Counted from the stretch's first letter, positions 37,400 through 48,056 are shown. The stretch: 64,000 nucleotides of DNA from Paralvinella palmiformis (GCA_025642065.1 JAODUP010000456.1:499501-563500); one strand, 5' to 3'. The notes: generated from the letters alone by a model not told the origin. Numbers and translations: made by a program.

Positions 37400-38335
37400 T
37401 ACTGTAGGTTCCGGCCATTAAGCTGAGACTTTGTGTCAACATTTTGACCCTTATTTCGGTGCTATTTCAGTGTCAGGAAATCCAGTCATCAGGAGAAAAA
37501 TTTCAGTGTGTTAGCAGCTGTCTAGATGCTAGTGACTTAGTCTAGATCTAGATGCAAATGAACATCAATCATCATTCTGATTTAAACTCATCAAGTGAAA
37601 ATAGAAGTGAAACAAGTTGATGATAATTATACATTGCTTTATAATGAAAATCAATATGTAGATTTATCTGATTTTTGTAATTATGGATAAATGTTGTTGG
37701 ACTCAGTAATGCATTCCATGAAGGCAGCATCGGTAACAAGACGACTCATACCCAAGACATCCTGTACCCAATAGTGTTGTATCTCATTCGTTTGGCAGCA
37801 TAGACATTAGGGTGCCCCCATATACATATTTTGTCTGGGCATATTTATACTAATAATGGGATACTTACTGATTAATTTATTTATTTTCAATAGAGAGTTA
37901 ATTACTAACTGACCTCATATACCGGTAATTTACATTGTCTTGGTTATTGTCGCATTAGTGACCAAAACGTACCATCAAAGGCTCAGTAGTAATTGACAAT
38001 ATGTTTAATTACTTCTAAGTCACTGACTTCATATACGGTTCATTGAATGTTTAATAACGCCCGTTAATTTAAGTTTGAGGTCCTACGTATACGCTAACAG
38101 TTTGTGTAAACGATGGTTATAATTTGCCTTGATCTATTGACAGTATACAAAACGCATTGTTATGAATAACAAAAATTATGAAACCAAAATAATTTTCTGT
38201 GTTCAAAACATCACCTGGAAATACTGCAGGGAAAAGTTCAGATTTTTAGGTTGGCTTATTGGACGGTAACTACCATAAATCATGATATTTTAGGCCTAAA
38301 AACCGTCCTCGGCTTAATGGCCGGGACCTACGGTA
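37400..38335. mobile_element. TIR element (MITE-like), ~930 bp
   Basis: The left end TACTGTAGGTTCCGGCCATT AAGCTGAG (37400-37427) and the inverted right end TACCGTAGGTCCCGGCCATT AAGCCGAG (38335-38308) agree at 25 of 28 positions, with TA at each border. This suggests a Tc1/mariner- or pogo-type non-autonomous element. No transposase frame was recognised inside. It ends 18 bp from dynein exon w24. Confidence 0.8.
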
Positions 38336-38352
38336 TATTCTTATAATTCTAC

Positions 38353-38467
38353 CTTGTGAGTTCTGTAACAGACTGAGAGATTTGTCTTCAAGATCTCTTA
38401 GCAGCTGCAGATCAGATGTTATATTCTCTAACAGCTGACTTCTCTGGAATTCCAGCTGTGGTCTTTC
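38353..38467 (-). CDS. DNAH14: Dynein exon w24
   Basis: 38 codons plus one base: ERPQLEFQRSQLLENITSDL then RDLEDKSLSLLQNSQ. This corresponds to the conserved ERP.LE..R..L......L..LED.LL..L region. Donor GTAGAA. A TIR element ends 18 bp beyond the donor. Confidence 0.94.
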
Positions 38468-38673
38468 CTGTAAGATATAATTTAAAAGAGCTGTTCTCTC
38501 TGTCTCACTGTGTGTGCGTGTGTGTGCGCGTGTGCATGTGTGTGTGTGACGTTCAATAATAACTACACCAGTAACAAGAACAACAACAAAAATACTAGTC
38601 CAAGATAACTTACAAACAAAAAACAAAAACTGACTCAAATAAAAAGAAAGAGAACTAGAGAGAGAGATATGAA

Positions 38674-38960
38674 GTGAGCTCCAGAGGTCGAAACTTTTCC
38701 AGAGATGAATTTCTCGGCTCACAACATCGTGGGTGGCTGACCACATTAAATGGCGCTGCCGTCTCCACTGAGTTATTTAAAATTAAGGGGGACGTTAAAA
38801 AAAACCCTGAGGACGTAAAACACTCTGGTAGTGTATTTCGGCTCCATCTTTCCGTACTGCTCCCCTGTGAGTGGTGGGGGAGGAGGTTTCTCAACCACTC
38901 CAACATAGAGGCTGTGCTGAATAAACGACAGCCTGGGGATTCTCCCCAAAAAACAAATCA
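38674..38960 (+). repeat. SINE copy with deleted tRNA head
   Basis: GTGAGCTCC is followed at once by AGAGGTCGAAACTTTTCC, so nearly all of the tRNA region present in the copy at 35165-35522 is missing while the first 7 bases remain. The body (GTTAAATGGCGCTGCCGTCT-type; here ATTAAATGGCGCTGCCGTC) and the CAGCCTGGGGATTCTCCCC end match. Confidence 0.85.
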
Positions 38961-39127
38961 GATAGATTTGAGGTAATATCAAATATAAACTATTAGGTTT
39001 TGAACAGCATTTTATGTTATCACATTTCGTTATATCATTTTACAATAAATTCTATAGTTTAGATCCAATCAATAAGGAAATAATATCGATATACAGAGAC
39101 AATATGAAGATGACCTAACAAGCTGAC

Positions 39128-39258
39128 CTGTTTCACGACACTAGACAGTAACTGTTCACGTAATCCAGAGAATGTCACCGTAAAGTTGATAATGGAGACT
39201 TCAATACAAACAGCTGGCAGATAGTCAGGGATTACTGAGGTTAGTACACATATATAAC
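39128..39258 (-). CDS. DNAH14: Dynein exon w23, with +1 frameshift
   Basis: 131 nt where 130 would keep the frame. It starts (R)LYMCTNLSNP and then continues one frame over as DYLPAVCIEVSIINFTVTFS then GLREQLLSSVVKQ. The block (R)LY.TT...NP...P.....V..INFTVT is expected as one continuous stretch. One extra C lies in the run at 39228-39230 (GGG on the plus strand). Uncorrected, a TGA follows immediately at 39227-39225. Splice sites are intact. This is the second such lesion in the gene. Confidence 0.88.
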
Positions 39259-39261
39259 CTG

Positions 39262-39375
39262 AAAATATCATGAAAAATAATATAATATCATGAAACATCA
39301 TAAAAAATCAAGAAACATCATAAAATATCATGAAACATCATAAAATATCATGAAAAATCATAAAATATTATGAAA
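39262..39375 (+). repeat. ATCATGAAACATCATAAAAT short tandem repeat
   Basis: Six to seven diverged copies of ATCATGAAAMATCATAAAAT immediately beyond the w23 acceptor. Confidence 0.85.
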
Positions 39376-39675
39376 TCATACTGCTATGTCCAAAAAGTAT
39401 TATTATATGCTGTTATTCAAATACATAATATTGCTTAAGGTTTTGGGACTTGATTTGGATCAACTGGTATCTTTAATCAAGCATATCAGGAAAATTATTT
39501 ATTCTAAATAGTTTTCTTCTTATTCCTTTAGTGATAATCACTGAGTCATGGATTTATGAACTCCAGCCACCGAAAAAACTAAATGTTGAATTTCTGTGTC
39601 TGAGAATTTGATAGAAATTACCCAAAATATGTTTTATGATTGGTAAACAAGTTGTCAATTGGTTATAAATAAAAT

Positions 39676-40303
39676 TGACAGCCTGACAGCTAGTTTGGGA
39701 GAGTAAAGTCAGTCAGACAGCCTAACAGCTAGTTTGGGGGAGCAAAACATCAGACAGCCTCCTGACAGCTAGTTTGGGGGAGCAAAACATCAGACAGCCT
39801 GACAGCTAGTTTGGGAGAGTAAAGTCAGTCAGACAGCCTGACAGCTAGTTTGGGAGAGTAAAGTCAGTCAGACAGCCTAACAGCTAGTTTGGGGGAGCAA
39901 AACATCAGACAGCCTCCTGACAGCTAGTTTGGGAGAGCAAAACATCAGACAGCCTGACAGCTAGTTTGGGAGAGTAAAGTCAGTTAGACAGCCTGACATC
40001 TAGTTTGGGGGAGTAAGGTCAGTCAGACAGCCTCCTGACAGCTAGTTTGGGGGAGCAAAACATCAGACAGCCTGACAGCTAGTTTGGGAGAGTAAAGTCA
40101 GTTAGACAGCCTGACAGCTAGTTTGGGGGAGTAAAGTCAGTCAGACAGCCTAACAGCTAGTTTGGGGGAGCAAAACATCAGACAGCCTGACAGCTAGTTT
40201 GGGAGAGTAAAGTCTGTCAGACAGCCTGACAGCTAGTTTGGGAGAGTAAAGTCAGTCAGACAGCCTGACAGCTAGTTTGGGGAAGTAAAGTCAGTCAGAT
40301 AGC
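39676..40303 (+). repeat. 39-40-bp minisatellite, ~16 units
   Basis: Unit CAGACAGCCTGACAGCTAGT TTGGGAGAGTAAAGTCAGT, with a second form that has an extra CCT and ends GGGGGAGCAAAACAT. The two forms are interspersed. Confidence 0.93.
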
Positions 40304-40582
40304 TACTGATTCTGTGCTGATCCTGAAAACAGGTTATACCCAAGGGAAGCCCAAAGTAAACATGAATAATGTTCTTAGTAATATAAATAATTATATACTC
40401 ATATGTATACTGTATAAGGACTGTATCATAATAATGCCAATAATGTATTCATTCAAAGAGATAAAAATATGTTAGAATGATGATACAAACTAATAAACAC
40501 CAAATTAATTATAAACCATTATATTAATAATTTATAATTAAGTTGATAATTATAAATGTAACAGTAGAGAGTCTAAGATTAC

Positions 40583-40704
40583 CTGAAATTATTATTGTAT
40601 TCTATCTCAGTGTCACCAAGTTTAATTACTGTGTTCCCACCTCGGACAAACGTCTCCTGGAGAAGGATTGGCTTTAGTGATGGATCCAGATCCTCTGTCA
40701 CGTC
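40583..40704 (-). CDS. DNAH14: Dynein exon w22 (AAA5-AAA6)
   Basis: 122 nt, phase 0 in and 2 out: DVTEDLDPSLKPILLQETFV then GGNTVIKLGDTEIEYNNNFR. It matches the ..LDP.L.P.L......G....KLGD.E..Y...F. block of dyneins. Donor GTAATC. Confidence 0.94.
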
Positions 40705-40839
40705 CTGGAACAGGTTAACCCAATCAGACCATCAAATAGTAATACAGAATTATATCTGACACAGTATCAACATCAAATGTATCAACAGCTATATATCAAA
40801 GCTCTATTAAGTGTTAAACAATCATTAGCCCAGTTTGAG

Positions 40840-40917
40840 TTGGTGGTGGTGGTGGTGGTGGTGGTGGTGGTGGTGGTGGTGGTGGTGGTGGTGGTGGTGG
40901 TGGTGGTGGTGGTGGTG
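40840..40917 (+). repeat. (GGT)n microsatellite
   Basis: About 25 perfect GGT triplets abutting the CAGT array. Confidence 0.97.
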
Positions 40918-40929
40918 AGTGGTGGTCGT

Positions 40930-42181
40930 CAGTCGTGTTTTGAGTCAGTCAGTCCCGTCAGTGTGCGTCGGTCAGTCAGTCAGTCGGTCGGTCGGTCGGT
41001 CGTCAGGGCGGTCGTCAGTCGGTCAGTCAGTCAGTCAGTCAGTCAGTCAGTCAGTCAGTCAGTCAGTCAGTCAGTCAGTCGTCGGTCAGTCGAGTCGGTC
41101 GGTCGGTCGTCGGTCGGTCGGTCAGTCAGTCAGTCAGTCAGTCAGTCAGTCGGTCGGTCGAGTCAGTCGGTCGTCAGTCGTCGGTCAGTCAGTGGTCGTC
41201 AGTCAGTCGTCGGTCGGTCGGTCAGTCAGTCGGTCGGTCAGTCGGTCAGTCGTAGTCAGTCAGTCGGTCAGTCGTCGGTCAGTCGGTCGGTCAGTCGGTC
41301 GGTCAGTCAGTCGTCGTCAGTCGGGTCAGTCGGTCAGTCGGTCGGTCAGTCGGTCGGTCAGTCAGTCAGTCAGTCAGTCAGTCAGTCAGTCAGTCGTCAG
41401 TCAGTCAGTCGGGCAGTCGGTCAGTCAGTCGGTCGGTCAGTCGGTCAGTCGGTCGGTCAGTCAGTCGTCGGTCAGGGCAGGGCAGTCGGTCAGGGCGGTC
41501 GGTCAGTCGGTCGGTCGGTCAGTCAGTCGGTCAGTCAGTCAGTCAGTCAGTCAGTCGTCAGTCGGTCGGTCAGTCGGTCGGTCAGTCAGTCAGTCAGTCA
41601 GTCAGTCAGTCAGTCAGTCAGTCAGTCAGTCGTCAGTCAGTCAGTCGGTCGGTCAGGGCAGTCAGTCAGTCAGTCAGTCAGGGCAGTCAGGTCAGTCGGT
41701 CGGTCAGTCAGTCAGTCGAGTCAGTCGAGTCAGTAGTCAGTCATAGTCAGTCAGTCAGTCAGTCAGTCAGTCAGGGCAGTCGTCAGGGCAGTCAGTCAGT
41801 CAGTCAGTCAGTCGGTCAGTCAGTCAGTCAGTCAGTCAGTCAGTCGGTCAGTCAGTCAGTCGGTCAGTCAGTCCGATTGAGTCAGTCAGTCAGTAGTCAG
41901 TCGCAGTCAGTCAGTCAGTCAGTCAGTCAGTCAGTCGTCAGTCAGTCAGTCAGTCAGTCAGTCAGTCAGTCAGTCAGTCAGTCAGTCAGTCAGTCAGTCG
42001 TCAGTCAGTCAGTCAGTCAGTCAGTCGTCAGTCAGTCAGTCAGTCAGTCAGTCAGTCAGTCAGTCAGTCAGTCAGTCAGTCAGTCAGTCAGTCAGTCAGT
42101 CAGTCAGTCAGTCAGTCAGTCAGTCAGTCAGTCAGTCAGTCAGTCAGTCAGTCAGTCAGTCAGTCAGTCAGTCAGTCAGTG
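40930..42181 (+). repeat. CAGT tetranucleotide array, ~1.25 kb
   Basis: The first 950 bp mix CAGT with CGGT, GTCGTC and GGGCAGT variants. From about 41935 to 42181 the array is almost pure CAGT. The open frame through it (SQSV repeats) arises because four-base units never form a stop here; it is not a gene. Confidence 0.97.
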
Positions 42182-42627
42182 TGATGCTTAACAACAAATC
42201 AACATAAATAGGTCATTGGTGTTGCCTCCCATTAACTGCCTCATCTGGTGAATTCTTTTATAATATGAGACAATTATTCGTTACTTTGTGTAAAAAAAGT
42301 GCAGGATTGCTACGTATAATTATAAAACAATAACAGTAACGTATTATTTTCAATAGCAAAACAGTTCTTAATAAAAGTACGCCAACGTCTGAATGGATTG
42401 TTTATATACTGTAACACCATTATTTATATACCAGAAACATAAACATTAATATAATAGCTTCATCATAGTCACCATTATCAGTATCAAATAATTTTAAATT
42501 AATTAATTCCATTTTGGCAAATTATTATACAAATACTCAAATGGCTGACATTTACATAAGACCAGTCTATTGGAAATTATATGGTGAGAATAGTTACTAC
42601 TACTACTATTATTACTACTACTACCAC

Positions 42628-42658
<31 letters not shown>

Positions 42659-42721
42659 TATAATGTATTAAGTAAATAAATTGTATGACAATACAAATCT
42701 ATTGCAGCAGCTAACCACACA

Positions 42722-42785
42722 TAACACATTATGAAAACATAACACATTATGAAAACATAACACATTATGAAAACATAACACATTA
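42722..42785 (+). repeat. 18-bp tandem repeat
   Basis: Four copies of AACACATTATGAAAACAT just beyond the w21 donor in the intron. Confidence 0.85.
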
Positions 42786-42827
42786 TGACATAACATATTA
42801 CGATATAATTAACACGTTATAACTTAC

Positions 42828-42939
42828 CTGTAAAAGTACTGGTTCACCAACTCTAATTGCTCTTTCTAAAGTTCTTAGATAATTACCATCTGATGCCTGG
42901 ACTATCTTCAGCTTCGTTCCTTCCATTTGTTTTATCCAC
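42828..42939 (-). CDS. DNAH14: Dynein exon w21 (AAA5)
   Basis: One base plus 37 codons: WIKQMEGTKLKIVQASDGNY and then LERAIRVGEPVLLQ, the conserved region after IDPQ. Donor GTAAGT. Confidence 0.94.
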
Positions 42940-43204
42940 CTAACAAATAATAACAATTATATATTAAGACACAGATCGGTGACACTAAATACTGTTTTAA
43001 CCTGACAATATTTAGTTTAAACGTATATAAAACCAAAATCTTCTTATCTCTTATTCGTATATTTCAAGTTATCTTTATAAGTTCGGAGAGAAAGATAGCA
43101 ACCTGTCTTGAGAGGTCTATTTGTCTGGTCACCTATCTGTCTTTCTCTGTGTTATACAAACATATCAATTATCCTCCAGGTCTGCCCAACAGTACACCTA
43201 GCCC

Positions 43205-43880
43205 TGTGTTTTACTACCATAGTAATCTGGCTCTAGGGATTTGTCTGTCTGTCTTCCTATGTTATACTAACATAGCAGTCTGTTGTTAGGGATCTTGTCT
43301 GTCTGTCTTCCTATGTTATACTAACATAGCAGTCTGTTGTTAGGGATTTGTCTGTCTGTCTTCCTATGTTATACAAACATAGCAGTCTGTTGTTAGGGAT
43401 CTGTCTGTCTGTCTCCCTGTGTTATACTAACATAGCAGTCTCTCCCTAGGGATCTGTCTGTCTGTCTCCCTGTGTTATACTAACATAGCAGTCTCTCCCT
43501 AGGGATCTGTCTGTCTGTCTCCCTGTGTTATACTAACATAGCAGTCTCTCCCTAGGGATCTGTCTGTCTGTCTCCCTGTGTTATACTAACATAGCAGTCT
43601 CTCCCTAGGGATCTGTCTGTCTGTCTCCCTGTGTTATACTAATATAGCAGTCTCTCCCTAGGGATCTGTCTGTCTGTCTCCGTGTGTTATACTAACACAA
43701 CAGTCTGTTGCTAGGGATCTGTCTGTCTGTTGCCCTGTGTTATACTAACATAGCAACTTGTCTCTGTGGTGTCTGTCTGTCTGTCTATCTGTCTGTCCCA
43801 GTGTTATATTAACATAGCAGCCTGCCCCTGTCTGTCTATTAGTCTCTCTGTTATACTAACATAGCAGCTTGTCCCTGTGG
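43205..43880 (+). repeat. 53-bp minisatellite overlapping the w20 splice donor
   Basis: About 12 units of TTATACTAACATAGCAGTCT CTCCCTAGGGATCTGTCTGT CTGTCTCCCTGTG. The last unit overlaps the 3' end of dynein exon w20 and its donor, so each unit carries an inverted-strand copy of the donor AT/GTTAGTATAA. Confidence 0.9.
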
Positions 43881-43979
43881 ATCTATCATCAGGGGCCATT
43901 TTCTGCCTCTCTTCACCATAATGGCGTTCTCTGTAGAGTGATTGTCTTCTGGTAAACCTTCATTATGCCACTTCAGTAT
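43861..43979 (-). CDS. DNAH14: Dynein exon w20 (AAA5)
   Basis: 119 nt, phase 0 in and 2 out. It contains [20 protein letters not shown] then [14 protein letters not shown], the AAA5 block with the Walker B-like WPL.IDPQ. The donor AT/GTTAGT lies inside one edge of a 53-bp tandem repeat array that copies it many times downstream. Confidence 0.93.
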
Positions 43980-45009
43980 CTGGAATATAAACAATATTAC
44001 ATATTGTTATAATAACTTATAATATAATAAGTTATGCTACTTTATGTTACCAAAGGCTCAAATAAATAATTGTAATTATTAAACATAAACTGGGGATAGA
44101 CTGTTTTTTGAAAGACAATTCTCAAAACACCTTTTTCTTATTAGCATAAATATATTTTAATTAGTCTGACCTCTGAAATCAGTATCATTCATGATTTATT
44201 TTAAACGTATGTAGAGTTAAACCCTATCATTGCTACATCATAATCAATTATATTAAGACAACCTTTAATAACATAATATTGTCTAAATAATTTTTTGACC
44301 TTAAGGGAGAAAAATTAACCTAACAAATAATTACTATGGGGACACAATTATAAAAAAGAGACAAATCTGAGAAATGACATTTTTCATCTTCATTAAAACC
44401 ACGAATGAATCAAGAATATTTATATATTTACCTTTATAAGATTATCAGAAACAGAAAAATAATTATTGGCTGGCCATTCTTTCAAAATAAAATAAGCTTA
44501 TCATAAAATCTTACATTAACTCCAACCAAGGAAAGTATCTCAATCAGGATGAACCTCTTTATTTTATTAAAATAATATACAACATATATTAAGGATAAAA
44601 GAATCTTACTTGATTTAATTTTAAAATCTAAACTTTAAAATGAAATATGCCTTTGCTGATGTTGAAAATGATGCTTAAAATGATATTTATCCTTTTCAAG
44701 TAAAATTTATTTTATTTTGAAACAGAAAGTATGGAAGTTCCCTTATTTCAAAATGGAATTATAATTATTTTTAATAGAATTTTTTAATGAAATTGATAGT
44801 GAATTAGTTTTAAAACCCCCCAGAAAAGTCTAGTTTGTTCTCAAATATAATACTGATGTGTAAAATATTGTTATTGTGTCATTGTATTAGTCATTTATCA
44901 TAACATCAGCATTAATCATTACGATATTATAATTATTTGGGTTCTGTATATCAACATCGGACTGATCATTATTAGTTATTCCATAGAGGAATAGTTTTGG
45001 ACAGGTTTA
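43980..45009. other. Dynein intron between w19 and w20
   Basis: A+T-rich with no repeats of note and no gene recognised. Confidence 0.5.
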
Positions 45010-45110
45010 TATGTGTGTATGTAGGTATGTAGGTATGTAGGTAGGTAGGTAGGTAGGTAGGTAGGTAGGTAGGTATGTATGTATGTTTGTATGTATGTAT
45101 GTATGTATGC
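45010..45110 (+). repeat. (GTAG)n/(GTAT)n microsatellite
   Basis: Tandem GGTA and GTAT tetranucleotides. Confidence 0.95.
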
Positions 45111-45309
45111 ATGCAAAATCAGTGTAAAGAAATCAGTACTCAGTAAAAACAAGAAATTATCTCTTAAATCAACAAAAGTCCAGAAATATATTATTAATGA
45201 AACATCTTCGTAACACTGAACCACGGATGTTTTAACTGATGTCAAAATAGGAAAATACTCAAGTGTAGCGTTGTTGTTATTATTATACACTATAGTCAGT
45301 GATACTTAC

Positions 45310-45525
45310 GTGGCTAGCATCAGCCATACTAGTGATGAAGTTATAGTCTTCAGATATCGGTATCTCTGCCTCATGACACATACTCATCCACTTTGTCAGT
45401 AGATCTGATCTGTACTTCATAGTAAATGCTCCAAGATAGGAGACTGCTCCAGCAGACACTAAAACATCACCAACAATACCCGTCAGCTTGAAATCCAACT
45501 GTCCCACAGAGTCGGACCAACGAAC
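45310..45525 (-). CDS. DNAH14: Dynein exon w19 (AAA5)
   Basis: 72 codons, phase 0/0. It contains VRWSDSVGQLDFKLTGIVGD then VLVSAGAVSYLGAFT, the conserved AAA5 helix after CC2 (L.GD.L...A..SY.G.F). Donor GTAAGT. Confidence 0.94.
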
Positions 45526-45960
45526 CTAATAGATATCAAATATACATAGATATATATACAGAATGATGTTCGTATATGGCAGATTGTCTGAGATTACCAC
45601 CTGTCTAACAAAATGATAATAATAATAAATATTATATTCCCCTATCACCTAATACAATTGCAGAAGATCATTATTTGGCACATATTTATTTTAGAAATGT
45701 TTTTGCATACAGTGGATCAGGGGGGGGGGGGCAGGTGATCAATTGAGGATGCTAGCTCATGTAACACACACACACACACACATATACACACAAATATACA
45801 ATTCTTAATTCAGTCCTATGTAATTACCCCACAAAACAATTAACAGACCAAACACATTTGCTTTATTAAAATAAAGTTTTATGGTTTATATTTATTAAAA
45901 TAGAATTAATTTAGACATTATTACACACATATTACATGCCACTCTCTGTCATGGGGTTAC

Positions 45961-46102
45961 CTTCTCATCAGATAGCGCAGATATCAACACAGAAGCCTCG
46001 CTGTATCCGGAGAGCTGTCAACTTCTTCCTCTCCTTTAGTGACTCTTGCTGATGTACACTATCCTGATAACGTTGCTGTAACATCTGTAGGTGGTTCTGG
46101 AT
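45961..46102 (-). CDS. DNAH14: Dynein exon w18 (stalk CC2 to AAA5), with +1 frameshift
   Basis: 142 nt where 141 would keep the frame. The first part reads IQNHLQMLQQRYQDSVHQQE then KERKKLTALRIQR. The last part reads ASVLISALSDEK, in the next frame, which is also the frame required by exon w19. One extra base lies in the CC run at 45996-45997 (GG on the minus strand). Read as is, the frame hits TGA TGA at 45970-45965. The rest of the exon and both splice sites look normal. Either a real lesion or an assembly indel. Confidence 0.88.
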
Positions 46103-46183
46103 CTGTTATGATTAGAATAGGAAGATTTTATTTATAATAATAGCTATAAATTCAAACAAAAAGATTAAAATGCCATAACAATT

Positions 46184-46230
<47 letters not shown>

Positions 46231-46261
46231 CACAAACAAGTTTAATTCAAAGTAAAATAAT

Positions 46262-46875
46262 TATACAGTCTGAATCCACTAATCTGACAAGGTTTGTCAC
46301 ATGATAATAAGTGGGATAAATGAGAATATCGGAATATCGAGTCGGTGACATAACGGTAGTCTATGTCACACATTTTTAAATCGTAAGATATACCTCCATA
46401 TTTAAACTAATATTCAATAACCGTGTGCAAGATACAGAATGGCATGGAAGTCATTGATCATTTTAATGTTTGTTAATTACAGACACTATAAAGAAATTCT
46501 CATGTCACTTAGTCCATCAGACTAACTTATGATCTGCTCATTGGAAAGATCACATATTTGTGTTTGTAATTAGCCATGAACGATTATAATTGGTTACGAT
46601 ATAGCAATTACAGACCACAGGTTGGTGTGTCTTGTATGACTGAACCAGCGGAAATATTTGGCAACATCTTCATGTTGTCGAATTATCAAGGTCATTTTAC
46701 ATTGAAATGTCACATTCTGTTGGCGAAATGAAGTGTCGGAGTCGGAACGTGGAACACTATTTTGTCGGATTAAAGTGTCACTTATAATGTAGCTAAATCC
46801 GTCACAGGCAATAATGTGTCAGATGGTGGATTTGTCAGATAAATTATGTCTGGATGAACAGATTCTGACTGTATA
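46262..46875. mobile_element. Candidate TIR element (~610 bp)
   Basis: TATACAGTCTGAATC (46262-46276) and the inverted TATACAGTCAGAATC (46875-46861) match at 14 of 15 positions and include TA borders. Internal ATCTGACAA...TTGTCA motifs occur near both ends. No coding frame inside. Confidence 0.55.
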
Positions 46876-47211
46876 TTCATTTATTTAAAATACCTATTTG
46901 ATTTAAATTTAAAATTGTAAAAGTTTTACAATTACTCATTTTCTCAGTTTGAAATCTCACAAATACAATTTAGAAAATGTCATCGTGATCAACATCATTG
47001 TTATTACTGATCTTAAACCTCTCATGTATCACAAGGTAAGTTCAGCAAATACTTTAAAAAAAATTTTTTATGTATCTCAACATATATTTTAAAAAAGCAT
47101 TTAACTACTTTTAAATACAAAGGCATTTGACTGAATATCTGTCATTCATATCCTGCACACACACACACACACACACACAGTATAATTAGCTAGAACGGTA
47201 ATGTAACATAC

Positions 47212-47307
47212 CTTAGCTAAACTTGCTTGTTTCTGTGCCAGGTTATTCTCAGCTAAGGTGAGAGCCTCCTTTGCTTCTTCAACTCTCTTTTGTTTGGGTT
47301 TAGCCAT
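47212..47307 (-). CDS. DNAH14: Dynein exon w17 (stalk CC2)
   Basis: 32 codons, phase 0/0: KPKQKRVEEAKEALTLAENN then LAQKQASLAK. This is the start of the returning stalk helix. Donor GTATGT. Confidence 0.94.
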
Positions 47308-47373
47308 CTGGAGCAGGTAATAAGGTGAGAGTAAAATCTCTCTCTCTCTCTCACACACACACACGTACACACA

Positions 47374-47412
<39 letters not shown>

Positions 47413-47416
47413 TAAC

Positions 47417-47548
47417 CTTATAAACTTCATGATAATGTTCCAGGGCTAATACCCACATACACATAGAAGTACAAGCTCTGGATACTCTCTGTACCTTCTC
47501 TGGAGTAAAATCAGGATGCTTCGAATATTTCTTTAGCTTTTTGAACAC
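47417..47548 (-). CDS. DNAH14: Dynein exon w16 (microtubule-binding domain, C-terminal half)
   Basis: 44 codons, phase 0/0. It contains HPDFTPEKVQRVSRAC, then MCMWVLALEHYHEVYK. The A...C.W...L..Y..V pattern closes the microtubule-binding domain. The next intron is 109 bp and mostly (CA)n/(GT)n. Confidence 0.95.
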
Positions 47549-47811
47549 CTGTCAAAAACAATATTTTATGTATGGATATACTGTATTAATTAATAACTTG
47601 TTGGATTTACAAAACACTTTTAATAAAAAACAATTATCACATTTAGAAATAAATAAAATCTACATTTTTAATAAAATGTTATTTCTAAACAAAAAGGCTT
47701 CGACTTGGAATTAAATTTTGGTCAAACTGATGTGAGCAATTGAAAAGATGATAATGATGATTATTATGATGGTGATGATGATGATGATGATGATGATAAA
47801 GAACAGGTCAC

Positions 47812-47971
47812 CTTTTCAGGTACAGCATTCTTGTCAAAGTTGATCAATTTCTTCAGAAACTGTGTATCTCCAAGGACTTGTTTGGCTGTTGCCCAATCAG
47901 GTTTAGTCTGGAGTAATATACCTACAGCACCCATCACCATACTGACCAACTCTGGGGGGTTTACATACATC
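47812..47971 (-). CDS. DNAH14: Dynein exon w15 (microtubule-binding domain)
   Basis: One base plus 53 codons. It contains PPELVSMVMGAVGILL, then DWATAKQVLGD and FLKKLINFDKNAVPEK. This is the globular microtubule-binding head at the stalk tip, and the WATAK/FLKKLIN block resembles DNAH14. Donor GTGACC. Confidence 0.95.
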
Positions 47972-48009
47972 CTGGAAAATATAATATATATTATATAATG
48001 TACCACACA

Positions 48010-48051
<42 letters not shown>

Positions 48052-48056
48052 CCTAC
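47972..48056 (-). repeat. 85-bp dynein intron made largely of (CA)n
   Basis: Between exons w14 and w15; (CA)n at 48003-48048 takes up about half of it. Confidence 0.9.

Noticed and set aside
40777..41736. Long open frame of Ser-Gln-Ser-Val repeats (319 aa)
   Set aside because: Produced by the CAGT tetranucleotide array; no codon structure and lies in a dynein intron.
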